A DNA stretch of 5,726 bases, taken from an uncultured Eubacteriales bacterium (GTDB taxonomy: Bacteria; Bacillota; Clostridia; Oscillospirales; Acutalibacteraceae). The notes below the pieces were generated by a model. That model had not been told where the DNA came from, did not search any database, and saw only the letters and a list, made by a program, of their open reading frames with translations. Where the stretch lies: positions 1 to 5,726 of the forward strand of contig CAKTTT010000153.1 of NCBI GenBank assembly GCA_934615635.1, given 5' to 3'. Position 1 is the stretch's first letter; every line of letters starts with the position of its first letter. Made by a program: the position numbers and the translations under genes. This document shows positions 1-5,006 of the stretch, one piece after another.

Positions 1-456
1 GATGGGCGGGAAGACCACGCACCACCAGTTTTTGCCCGCCGCCTCGCCGATGGTGATCCGCAGGGCGTTGTACATTCCCGCCGGCAGGGTGACGCTGTTC
101 TCGTAGCGGCGGGTGGTGAAATACATATTCACCAGCGTCGCCTCCACGGGATAAGGGAAGCCCTCGGCCTCCACCGTCCGCTGGGCGACCGCCTGCAGCT
201 CCGGCAGCTTTTCCTGGGCCAGGGTCAGTGCGTCTCCGGCGTCCGCCGCCTCGTCGAACAGCCCCGCCGCCGCCTCGACGACCGCATCCCGGACCTTCAG
301 CTTCAGCTCCTGATCCGCCTGGCTGTCCGAGTTGGCCAAAACGTGAAGCCGGACGACCCGCTCCCGGATGCCGGCGCATTCCCCGCTGAAGCCGCACAGG
401 GAGATCAGCAGCGCCGCCGTCAGCGCCAGGGCGATTGCTTTGATCCATCTTTTCAT
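1..456 (-). CDS. spoIIR: Stage II sporulation protein R (SpoIIR), C-terminus cut by window edge
   Basis: SpoIIR is made in the forespore and secreted into the intermembrane space, where it triggers the protease SpoIIGA to process pro-sigma-E in the mother cell (family knowledge). The 152 visible residues begin with MKRWIK and a hydrophobic signal/anchor segment at about residues 5-24. The family core follows: RLHVLANSDS (36-45), the charged stretch LKLKVRDAV (51-59), YFTTRRY (112-118), LPAGMYNALRI (124-134) and GKNWWCVVFPP (141-151). Family members usually run to about 200-230 residues, so the missing part lies left of base 1. The ATG at 456 is chosen because the signal segment starts there and a purine-rich site (AGGCGGG, about 8 nt upstream) precedes it. 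Cys21 sits at the end of the hydrophobic segment, but the preceding residues are a poor lipobox. The gene is transcribed away from the gene-poor region. The identification is confident from the conserved C-terminal motifs. Confidence 0.95.
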   Translation of the reverse strand, partial: MKRWIKAIALALTAALLISLCGFSGECAGIRERVVRLHVLANSDSQADQELKLKVRDAVVEAAAGLFDEAADAGDALTLAQEKLPELQAVAQRTVEAEGFPYPVEATLVNMYFTTRRYENSVTLPAGMYNALRITIGEAAGKNWWCVVFPPI

Positions 457-489
457 GGGGAAATCCCGCCTTTCCGGTGTTGATATCCC

Positions 490-518
490 CAGTATGGGCG
501 GCGGCCCGACGGTTATAC
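490..518 (-). promoter_or_regulatory. Possible sigma-F/G-type promoter for spoIIR
   Basis: On the minus strand GTATA (514-518) is followed 14 nt later by GCCCATACTG (490-499). The forespore consensus is GYATA, about 15-16 nt, then GGNNANAHTR. The -35 matches fully; the -10 keeps the A-A-T pattern but lacks one G, and the spacer is 1-2 nt short. The position, about 35-60 nt upstream of the spoIIR start, and the known sigma-F control of this gene make it plausible, but the match is weak. Confidence 0.35.
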
Positions 519-530
519 AGCGGTATGGGA

Positions 531-1153
531 AAAATTTTCCAGAAGCCGCCGCGGCGTCCGCAGATCCCGGGAGGAAGGGGGCGGCCCGGCGTATCGGAGC
601 GCCCGGGCCTCGCCGTTTGGCAGTTGGACCCGACGGAACCGGAGCGGGCGATGAGGGCGGTATTTCCGGTGGTACACGCCATCCCGGCGGGATTTCGGCG
701 GCGGCTGGTCCGCCTCCCCGGCCGTGAGCGGATGGCTGTCGGTTGTCGGTTGGAGCGGGCCGGGCGGAATAGCCGGCGTTCGCGTGGCCGGAGACGGCAA
801 TCCCCTAGGCGCAGCCGGCGCTTCCCGGCAAACCCTTGAAAGGCGCTGACTTTCCCCTTCCGGCCCGATCACCGGCGGGATCGCCGTGTGTGAGCGGAGA
901 GAGGCGCTGTCCGGTTCCGCCGCTCCGCCGCCCTGTTTTTCAGCAGAGCCCCCTCTTTTTGCCTGGCTGATCGGATCCCGTGGGGGCTTGCCGAGGGGAT
1001 TCGCTGACAATGGCTTTCCCGGCCAGCCGGCTTTGACGCTGGCTTGCGCCTGAAGGCGCTTGTGCGGTCCACCCTAAGGGGTGCGAATTCCTTCATCATC
1101 ACCCGGCCGACCGTCATGTCCGCCTTCAACCGGTTGCAGCTATCCTCTGGAGT
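531..1153. other. Gene-poor GC-rich region between spoIIR and ribU
   Basis: No reading frame here looks like a real protein. The longer frames on both strands translate to Arg/Pro/Ala/Gly-rich sequence without recognisable motifs, overlap one another and lack good ribosome binding sites. Visible small structures are a tandem TGTCGGT duplication (737-750) and three consecutive short hairpins near the right end: GCCAGC/GCTGGC (1022-1043), GCGCC-TGAA-GGCGC (1046-1059) and CACCC-TAAG-GGGTG (1070-1083). It could be an untranslated or structured RNA region, a decayed gene or an intergenic repeat. I cannot assign a function. Confidence 0.5.
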
Positions 1154-1192
1154 TGATTGAACCCCTCCGGTGTGGCCGGAGGGGTTCAATCA
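1154..1192. repeat. Perfect 17-bp inverted repeat (stem-loop A)
   Basis: Arms at 1154-1170 and 1176-1192 are perfectly complementary (TGATTGAACCCCTCCGG and its complement) around a 5-nt loop TGTGG. No T-run follows on either strand, so it is not a textbook intrinsic terminator. It lies distal to stem-loop B on the ribU side and may act as a backup terminator, an mRNA 3'-end stabiliser or part of a repeat element. Confidence 0.85.
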
Positions 1193-1197
1193 GCAAG

Positions 1198-1227
1198 AAG
1201 TACGGGGGAAAGCGTTCCCCCGTACTT
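1198..1227 (-). terminator. Perfect 13-bp stem-loop downstream of ribU, probable terminator (stem-loop B)
   Basis: Arms at 1198-1210 (AAGTACGGGGGAA) and 1215-1227 pair perfectly around AGCG. It starts 22 nt past the ribU stop codon in the direction of ribU transcription. The minus-strand sequence after the GC-rich stem, CTTCTTGCTGATTG, is only moderately T-rich, so termination is likely but not certain. Stem-loop A follows after 5 nt. Confidence 0.55.
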
Positions 1228-1249
1228 GACAGCTATACGATTGTGGGAG

Positions 1250-1855
1250 TCAGGAAAGCCGTCCCAGCGCCCGGCGCACCGGCGGCAGAGCAAGAGGGAG
1301 CAGCGGCGCGAGGATTACGCTGAGGATCACGCTTTTCAGGGCGTTGAAGGGCAGGCTGATCGTCGCGGCGGCCATGGCGGCGGCGGGGGTGAGGGGATTG
1401 TTGAGGAAGAAGCGGAAAAACAGGGGGGCCACCGCCAGGTTGCTGAAAAAGCCCACCACCAGCATGACCGCCACCCCGCTCACACAGGCCAGGATCAGTC
1501 CCTTTACCCGGTTCCACTCCCGGCGCTCCATCATCCGGTAAAGGATGGTGAAGGGCAGCGTGTAGGCGCAGCCCACCAGGAAATTCTGCAGGTTGCCGAA
1601 GCCCATCTGGGTGCCGAAGCCCTTGAGCAGCATTTCCAGCAGGTTTTTGATCAGTTCGATGAGCACCCCGTAGGCCGGGCCGAACAGCACCCCGCCGAAC
1701 ACGGCGGGAATATCGCTGAAATCCATTTTCAGATAGGTCGCCGCGGGCAGGAGAGGAAACTCCAGCAGATAGAGCACCAGAGCGACGGCGGAGAGCATGG
1801 CGACGGACACCAGCCGGGTCAGGGAATGGCGGGTTTGGATACGGACCTTTTGCAT
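1250..1855 (-). CDS. ribU: Riboflavin ECF transporter S component RibU
   Basis: RibU is the substrate-binding membrane subunit that captures riboflavin and works with the shared ECF module (EcfT plus two ATPases) to import it. The protein has 201 residues, normal for the family, with about six hydrophobic segments. Key signs are the AxxxA pattern in helix 1 (Ala19, Ala23) used by S components to contact EcfT; LKMDFSDIPAVFGG (42-55); GPAYGVLIELIKNLL (59-73), the RibU signature; GNLQNFLVG (87-95); and PFNALKSVILSVI (169-181) near the C-terminus. The start is the ATG at 1855, with Shine-Dalgarno AGAGGAGA 6 nt upstream; the frame stays open to 2017, but that extension runs through the riboswitch and is not coding. 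The FMN riboswitch upstream independently supports the riboflavin substrate. No EcfA or EcfT gene is visible here, so it probably relies on a module encoded elsewhere. Confidence 0.95.
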   Translation of the reverse strand: MQKVRIQTRHSLTRLVSVAMLSAVALVLYLLEFPLLPAATYLKMDFSDIPAVFGGVLFGPAYGVLIELIKNLLEMLLKGFGTQMGFGNLQNFLVGCAYTLPFTILYRMMERREWNRVKGLILACVSGVAVMLVVGFFSNLAVAPLFFRFFLNNPLTPAAAMAAATISLPFNALKSVILSVILAPLLPLALPPVRRALGRLS

Positions 1856-1866
1856 AACGATCTCCT

Positions 1867-1892
1867 CTTTTTTCGGCTGCCCACGAAAAAAG
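1867..1892 (-). repeat. Inverted repeat joining terminator U-tract to A-tract at the ribU Shine-Dalgarno site
   Basis: CTTTTTTCG at 1867-1875 and its exact complement at 1884-1892 form a 9-bp dyad with an 8-nt loop. In the ribU mRNA the U-tract of the riboswitch terminator could pair with the A-tract directly in front of the Shine-Dalgarno AGGAG (1862-1866). It may simply be chance pairing of homopolymer runs. Confidence 0.5.
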
Positions 1893-1916
1893 CCCCGCGG
1901 TGATGAACCGCGGGGC
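1886..1916 (-). terminator. Intrinsic terminator of the FMN riboswitch expression platform
   Basis: Minus-strand reading: GCCCCGCGGT (1907-1916), a 5-nt loop, the complementary ACCGCGGGGC (1892-1901), then six T residues (1886-1891). The 10-bp GC-rich stem plus U-tract lies between the aptamer and the ribU ribosome binding site. It is therefore the expected off-switch formed when FMN is bound. Confidence 0.92.
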
Positions 1917-1941
1917 GAGAATGCGCAGAAAAAACCGCGCA

Positions 1942-2070
1942 CGTCTTCTCCCATCCGGACTTTAACCGTCGGCTCCGGAATCACACCGGAATTGCCAGAA
2001 AAGGCTCGCGGGCTCATCGGTCAGGGACCGCATCACCGCCGGTGGGGACTTTCACCCCGCCCCGAAGACA
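1942..2070 (-). ncRNA. FMN riboswitch (RFN element)
   Basis: The aptamer binds flavin mononucleotide and lowers expression of riboflavin synthesis or uptake genes. Read on the minus strand, the closing P1 stem is GTCTTC (2064-2069) paired with GAAGAC (1943-1948). Between them are the conserved blocks in order: GGGGTGAAAGTCCCC, ACCGGCGGTGATG, GAGCCCGCGAGC, ATTCCGGTGTGATTCCGGAG and CCGACGGTTAAAGTCCGGAT. All are near-consensus for the class. It is followed by an intrinsic terminator and then ribU, so control is most likely by premature transcription termination. The stretch CGGGGCGGGG in the 5' part (2055-2064) can also pair, with two G-U pairs, with 1911-1920 in the terminator's left side, which may be the antiterminator (inference). 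Confidence 0.97.
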
Positions 2071-2083
2071 GCTTATGGAATTT

Positions 2084-2102
2084 TACACGGAATCACCGTG
2101 TA
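2084..2102 (-). other. Short hairpin at the predicted 5' end of the ribU transcript
   Basis: TACACGG (2084-2090) and CCGTGTA (2096-2102) form a 7-bp stem around a 5-nt loop. The promoter -10 ends at 2110, so transcription should begin near 2103 and the hairpin would be the first thing in the mRNA. 5'-terminal stems can protect mRNA from decay; a role here is inference. Confidence 0.5.
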
Positions 2103-2109
2103 TACATAT

Positions 2110-2138
2110 AGTGTAATCGGCGGCGAGGTTCCCGTCAA
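2110..2138 (-). promoter_or_regulatory. Sigma-A promoter for the FMN riboswitch-ribU unit
   Basis: Minus strand: TTGACG (2133-2138) and TACACT (2110-2115) with exactly 17 nt between. The -35 matches five of six consensus bases and the -10 four of six. It lies about 40 nt upstream of the aptamer, the expected place. Confidence 0.75.
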
Positions 2139-2248
2139 GTGATAAAGACGCTAAACATTTCGCCCCCCTTGCGGGAAATTCTGCCTATAATACCGACAGG
2201 AAAAGCTTTCCGGGCGGCTTCCATTTTCAGGGGATTCCTTTGGTCAGG

Positions 2249-2278
2249 TTGACGGGCTTGTCAAAAAAATCTTATGAA
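2249..2278 (+). promoter_or_regulatory. Possible distal promoter for the O-antigen-ligase-like gene
   Basis: TTGACG (2249-2254), an 18-nt spacer, then TATGAA (2273-2278). The -35 is good and the -10 fair. A better-matched site lies 70 nt downstream, so this is a secondary candidate in the divergent intergenic region. Confidence 0.35.
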
Positions 2279-2322
2279 TATTGGGCATAAAATGAGAAAA
2301 AATAACAGGTTTGTAACAATGA

Positions 2323-2351
2323 TTGCAACCGGTTCGGGGTTGTGGTATAGT
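2323..2351 (+). promoter_or_regulatory. Sigma-A promoter for the O-antigen-ligase-like gene
   Basis: TTGCAA (2323-2328), a 17-nt spacer and TATAGT (2346-2351). The -10 matches five of six and the -35 four of six. Transcription would start near 2358, giving a leader of about 68 nt before the GTG at 2426. Confidence 0.7.
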
Positions 2352-2410
2352 TCATATGGTATAGGGGATTACTATATTCACCCATGCTTTTGCCTGTTTT
2401 ATTTTTTATG

Positions 2411-2418
2411 AAAGGAAG
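2411..2418 (+). promoter_or_regulatory. Shine-Dalgarno site that sets the GTG start at 2426
   Basis: AAAGGAAG ends 7 nt before GTG 2426-2428. The in-frame ATG codons at 2384 and 2408 lie before this site and have no ribosome binding sequence of their own, so the GTG is the better start. Confidence 0.75.
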
Positions 2419-2425
2419 TGAGCGC

Positions 2426-3748
2426 GTGCGGGCACGGATTCTGGATATCAAAATCAACCTGCGGCAGCCCTGGCTGCTGTGTGTGCTGCTGATAGCCGTC
2501 ATCCCCCTGTTTCCGGAATACATCAGTCCTTTCTTGGCGGTGGGCGCGCTGATCGCGGCTCACTTTGACGCCAAGGCTCGCCGGCGGGATTTCGTGGTGG
2601 GCGGCTTGGGTAAGCTGCTGCTGCTATACATCGTCTATATGGCCGTGACCATCATCTTTTCCGCCAATCCCTTCAACAGCGTGACCACGGTGCTGATGTG
2701 GGTGATGGCCTTTTTGGTTTATGTTTCCCTGACCACGGTGCTTTCCAACCGCCATCGGTTCGACACGGCCCTGTTCTGCGTCACCCTGATCGCCGGCGTG
2801 GTGGGGCTGATCGCCTGTACGCAGTATGTGCTGCGGGCGGGCTTCGGCATCAATGTTTCCATGTATTTCTGGCAATGGATCGATGTGGCGGTTTACCGGT
2901 ATTTCCCCATGCCGCTGCTGCTGGATCTTCATCAGCTACGGGCCGCCTCCACCTTCAACAATCCCAACGTCATGGCGGAATACCTCATCATGGTGATCCC
3001 CTTTATGTCCTATTACGCCTTCAGCGGCCTGCGCAAGGGGACCCGGTTGCTCTGCCGGTTCTGTCTGCTTTTTGCGCTGGGGGGCGTGGCGTTCTCCTTC
3101 TCCCGGGGCAGCTATCTGGCCCTGCTGGTGATCGTGGGCGTTTTCTGCCTGGCCAATATTCGCAAATGGACAATCATCCTTTTGGGCGGCATCTCCGTCC
3201 TGGCGCTGATCCCCTCATCGGTCATCGAGCGGTTTATGTCGGTGGGGAGTATGGACAGCTCCATTTCCACGAGGTTTGATATCTGGACCCTAAGCTTCCA
3301 GGAGATTGCCCGGAACCCGCTTTTCGGCAGCGGTCCGGGGATCCAGAATTTCTGGGACGTGCTCATGGCCCACGGCATCGACGCGCCGCATACCCACAAT
3401 CTGGTGCTGCAATTGTTGATTGAGGGCGGGCTGATCGCTCTGGTCATCATGATGATGATCGGATGGAGGACCCTGCGCGGCGGTCTGCAGATGCTCAAAT
3501 GTCCCCAGGAGGGGCGGATGCTGGGCGTGGTCACCGTCGCTTTTGTGGGCGCTTTCGTCCTGTATGGCATGGTGGATTTTCCCTTCTTGTGTCCCAAACT
3601 GGTGACCTCCTTCATGCTCGTTATGGGAATTTCCGACTGCGCCAGCCGGATTTATCTCGATCAGCGGGTGCAGGCGTTGTCCTCTCTGGTTCCCGGCGGG
3701 ACGGATTCCCACTTGGCGCCTAATGCGGCGTTTTTCAAAACCAAATAA
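2426..3748 (+). CDS. O-antigen ligase/polymerase-like membrane protein (Wzy_C superfamily)
   Basis: A multi-pass membrane protein of 440 residues (from GTG 2426) with about ten to twelve hydrophobic segments. It resembles the WaaL/Wzy family, which transfers or polymerises lipid-linked glycans at the outer face of the cytoplasmic membrane. Family signs: STFNNPNVMAEYL (175-187), SRGSYLAL (226-233), RFDIWTLSFQEIARNPLFGSG (split across 283-303) and DAPHTHNLVLQLLIEGG (319-335), whose His-Thr-His-Asn lies in the external loop that carries functional His/Arg residues in the family. The last 40 or so residues are polar and probably cytoplasmic or disordered. In a Gram-positive host the acceptor cannot be lipopolysaccharide, so a capsule, wall polymer or protein glycosylation role is likely. 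It stands alone between a dedicated promoter and a strong terminator, with no glycosyltransferase neighbours. The family call is strong; the exact substrate is unknown. Confidence 0.88.
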   Translation: MRARILDIKINLRQPWLLCVLLIAVIPLFPEYISPFLAVGALIAAHFDAKARRRDFVVGGLGKLLLLYIVYMAVTIIFSANPFNSVTTVLMWVMAFLVYVSLTTVLSNRHRFDTALFCVTLIAGVVGLIACTQYVLRAGFGINVSMYFWQWIDVAVYRYFPMPLLLDLHQLRAASTFNNPNVMAEYLIMVIPFMSYYAFSGLRKGTRLLCRFCLLFALGGVAFSFSRGSYLALLVIVGVFCLANIRKWTIILLGGISVLALIPSSVIERFMSVGSMDSSISTRFDIWTLSFQEIARNPLFGSGPGIQNFWDVLMAHGIDAPHTHNLVLQLLIEGGLIALVIMMMIGWRTLRGGLQMLKCPQEGRMLGVVTVAFVGAFVLYGMVDFPFLCPKLVTSFMLVMGISDCASRIYLDQRVQALSSLVPGGTDSHLAPNAAFFKTK

Positions 3749-3806
3749 CCGAAGAAAAAAACAACCGCCTGTTTTTCGTGAACAGGCGGTTGTTTTTTTC
3801 TTCGGT
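3748..3806. terminator. Strong terminator: perfect 26-bp hairpin after the ligase-like gene
   Basis: Arms 3748-3773 and 3781-3806 are perfectly complementary around a 7-nt loop (TTTCGTG). The core CAACCGCCTGTT (3762-3773) is flanked by an A7 tract on the left (3755-3761) and a T7 tract on the right (3793-3799), so it can terminate transcription in both directions. The left arm begins at the last base of the ligase-like gene's TAA stop. Confidence 0.93.
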
Positions 3807-3818
3807 ATACGGTATACT
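3790..3818 (+). promoter_or_regulatory. Possible degV promoter overlapping the terminator and a palindrome
   Basis: TTGTTT (3790-3795) and TATACT (3813-3818) with a 17-nt spacer. The -10 is strong (five of six) and the -35 weak (three of six). The -35 lies in the terminator's right arm and the -10 in the palindrome at 3801-3821. Confidence 0.45.
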
Positions 3819-3821
3819 GAA
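3801..3821. promoter_or_regulatory. Operator-like palindrome with paired GTATAC boxes
   Basis: Half sites TTCGGTATAC (3801-3810) and GTATACTGAA (3812-3821) flank a single central G. The second, inverted, matches the first at 9 of 10 positions. The site covers the candidate -10 at 3813-3818, so a dimeric repressor there could block degV transcription. The regulator is unknown. Confidence 0.45.
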
Positions 3822-3851
3822 CTATATTCCGCAAAAATTCGGCGGCGGTTC

Positions 3852-3878
3852 TTGACGCCCGGATCGCCCCGTTATACG
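3852..3878 (+). promoter_or_regulatory. Alternative degV promoter
   Basis: TTGACG (3852-3857) and TATACG (3873-3878), but with a short 15-nt spacer. The -35 is better and the spacing worse than in the candidate at 3790-3818. It would give a leader of only about 28 nt. Confidence 0.35.
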
Positions 3879-3912
3879 GCTATCAAAACAAGAGGATATA
3901 GGAGGAACAACC

Positions 3913-4782
3913 ATGAGCTATCGAATAACCACCGATTCTACGTCGGATCTGCCCCAGTCCTTTTTGAAGGAGAGGGACATTCCCGCTGTGGGAATGGGTT
4001 TTCAGTTGGACGGACAGGAGTATCGGGAGGACGAGAATCTCACCCTCACCATGCCGGAATTTTATGCCGCGCTGCGGGAGGGCAAGATGTCCTCCACCAT
4101 GCAGGTGAACACGTTTGAATTCGTTTCCTTTGTGGAGCCCTTTCTGGCAGCCGGCGAGGATGTGCTGCACATCTGTTTTTCCAGCGGCTTGAGCGGCACC
4201 TATGCCTCCGTCGCCGCAGGGGCGGAGGAGCTGAAGGAAAAATATCCGGAGCGGCGGCTGATCGTGGTGGACAGCCTGGCGGCCTCCCTGGGCGAAGGGC
4301 TGCTGGTGTATTACGCGGATGAAAACCGCAAAAAGGGAATGAGCCTGGAGGAAAACGCCCGGTGGCTGGAGGAGAACAAGCTCCATCTGTGCCACTGGTT
4401 CACGGTGGACGACCTGATGTTCCTCCATCGGGGCGGCCGGGTGAGCAAAACCTCGGCGGTGCTGGGCTCCCTGCTGGGGATCAAGCCGGTGCTGCATGTG
4501 GACGACGAAGGGCATTTGATCATGATGAGCAAGGTCCGGGGCCGCCAGGCGGCGATTCAGGCCCTGGTGAAAAAGATGAAGGAAACCGCCATAGGCGATG
4601 TGAAGGAGCAGACCATCTTCATCTGCCACGGCGACTGTATGGAGGACGCCAAAAAGCTGGAGGAGCTGGTGCGCAGCGAGATGGGCTGCCGCACCTTCCT
4701 CATCGGCTATACGGGCACCGTGATCGGCAGCCATTCCGGCCCCGGTACCCTGGCGCTGTTCTTCTTGGGTTCCCATCGCTGA
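3913..4782 (+). CDS. DegV family protein (FakB-like fatty-acid-binding protein)
   Basis: DegV/FakB proteins bind a fatty acid and present it to the kinase FakA, which makes acyl-phosphate for phospholipid synthesis from exogenous fatty acids (family knowledge). The 289 residues match the usual 280-290 length. Motifs in order: TDSTSDLP (7-14) at the N-terminus; SSTMQVN (60-66), whose Thr62 sits at the fatty-acid carboxylate-binding threonine position; SSGLSGTY (90-97) with Ser94; VVDSLAASLGEGLLV (118-132); LHRGGRVSKTSAVLGSLLGIKP (split over 171-192), the basic loop and lid region; and HSGPGTLALFFLG (274-286) near the C-terminus with the conserved His274. The ATG at 3913 has AGGAGG 7 nt upstream. 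No FakA-like (Dak2-domain) gene is visible nearby. The usual TSQPS form of the threonine motif is replaced by STMQV, a common variation. The family is certain; the bound lipid is unknown. Confidence 0.95.
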   Translation: MSYRITTDSTSDLPQSFLKERDIPAVGMGFQLDGQEYREDENLTLTMPEFYAALREGKMSSTMQVNTFEFVSFVEPFLAAGEDVLHICFSSGLSGTYASVAAGAEELKEKYPERRLIVVDSLAASLGEGLLVYYADENRKKGMSLEENARWLEENKLHLCHWFTVDDLMFLHRGGRVSKTSAVLGSLLGIKPVLHVDDEGHLIMMSKVRGRQAAIQALVKKMKETAIGDVKEQTIFICHGDCMEDAKKLEELVRSEMGCRTFLIGYTGTVIGSHSGPGTLALFFLGSHR

Positions 4783-4804
4783 CCGGCTGTACGCTCAATT
4801 TATA

Positions 4805-4842
4805 GGCCGCCGCAAGGGACGTCTTTGCAGCGGCCCCTTTTT
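4805..4842 (+). terminator. Intrinsic terminator after degV
   Basis: GGCCGC (4805-4810) pairs with GCGGCC (4830-4835). After a C/A mismatch, GCAAGG pairs with the TTTGC side (one G-U pair), and five T residues follow (4838-4842) after two C. It begins 22 nt past the degV stop. Confidence 0.82.
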
Positions 4843-4860
4843 GGGTTGGGGGGACGGTTG

Positions 4861-4968
4861 TCCTGCGGGGAAAGCGGTGCAGGAAAAAGAAATTACGGCG
4901 TGTCTGAGGACGCTGGCCGACTAGGCCCCTCCGGGGCCTACGCAAACCATCAGAGAACAGGTGGTTTG
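4861..4968 (+). ncRNA. Hairpin-rich leader upstream of the ABC transporter gene (candidate structured RNA)
   Basis: Four consecutive stems fill this stretch: TCCTGC/GCAGGA (4861-4884); a 9-bp stem with a 2-nt bulge (4896-4919, loop TGAG); TAGGCCCC-TCC-GGGGCCTA (4922-4940); and a 9-bp stem with an 8-nt loop (4943-4951 with 4960-4968). None is followed by a T-run. I do not recognise a known riboswitch, T-box or attenuator consensus, and no convincing promoter is visible between the degV terminator and the gene. It may be a regulatory leader or merely GC-rich spacer. Confidence 0.35.
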
Positions 4969-4987
4969 GATTGTGAAAAGCATCCGG

Positions 4988-4996
4988 AAGGAGAGG
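4988..4996 (+). promoter_or_regulatory. Shine-Dalgarno site for the ABC transporter GTG start
   Basis: AAGGAGAGG ends 10 nt before GTG 5007, a slightly long but workable spacing. An in-frame stop at 4974 and no other start codon before 5007 leave this GTG as the earliest start that includes the family-typical N-terminus. Confidence 0.65.
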
Positions 4997-5006
4997 CGTT
5001 TGCTTC

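Noticed and set aside
737..750. Tandem TGTCGGT duplication
   Set aside because: Only two 7-bp copies; too short to distinguish from chance.
513..1010. 165-residue minus-strand frame in the gene-poor region
   Set aside because: Arg/Pro-rich low-complexity translation, no motif, no ribosome binding site; typical of a chance frame in GC-rich DNA.
1157..1903. 248-residue plus-strand frame rich in His, Gln and Glu
   Set aside because: It is antisense to ribU, whose motifs and regulation are clear.
1856..2017. N-terminal extension of the ribU frame by 54 residues
   Set aside because: The extension translates the terminator and part of the FMN riboswitch. The ATG at 1855 has a good ribosome binding site and starts a normal S component.
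2186..2191. TATAAT sequence as a promoter -10
   Set aside because: No -35 element at a workable distance and no exact extended -10; a better promoter lies at 2323-2351.
2384..2425. Upstream ATG starts (2384, 2408) for the ligase-like gene
   Set aside because: Neither has a ribosome binding sequence; AAAGGAAG at 2411-2418 serves the GTG at 2426.
3883..4776. 297-residue minus-strand frame
   Set aside because: Antisense shadow of the well-identified DegV gene.
4843..5006. T-box, guanidine or cyclic-di-GMP riboswitch
   Set aside because: The conserved core motifs of these classes are absent despite some GC-rich stems.
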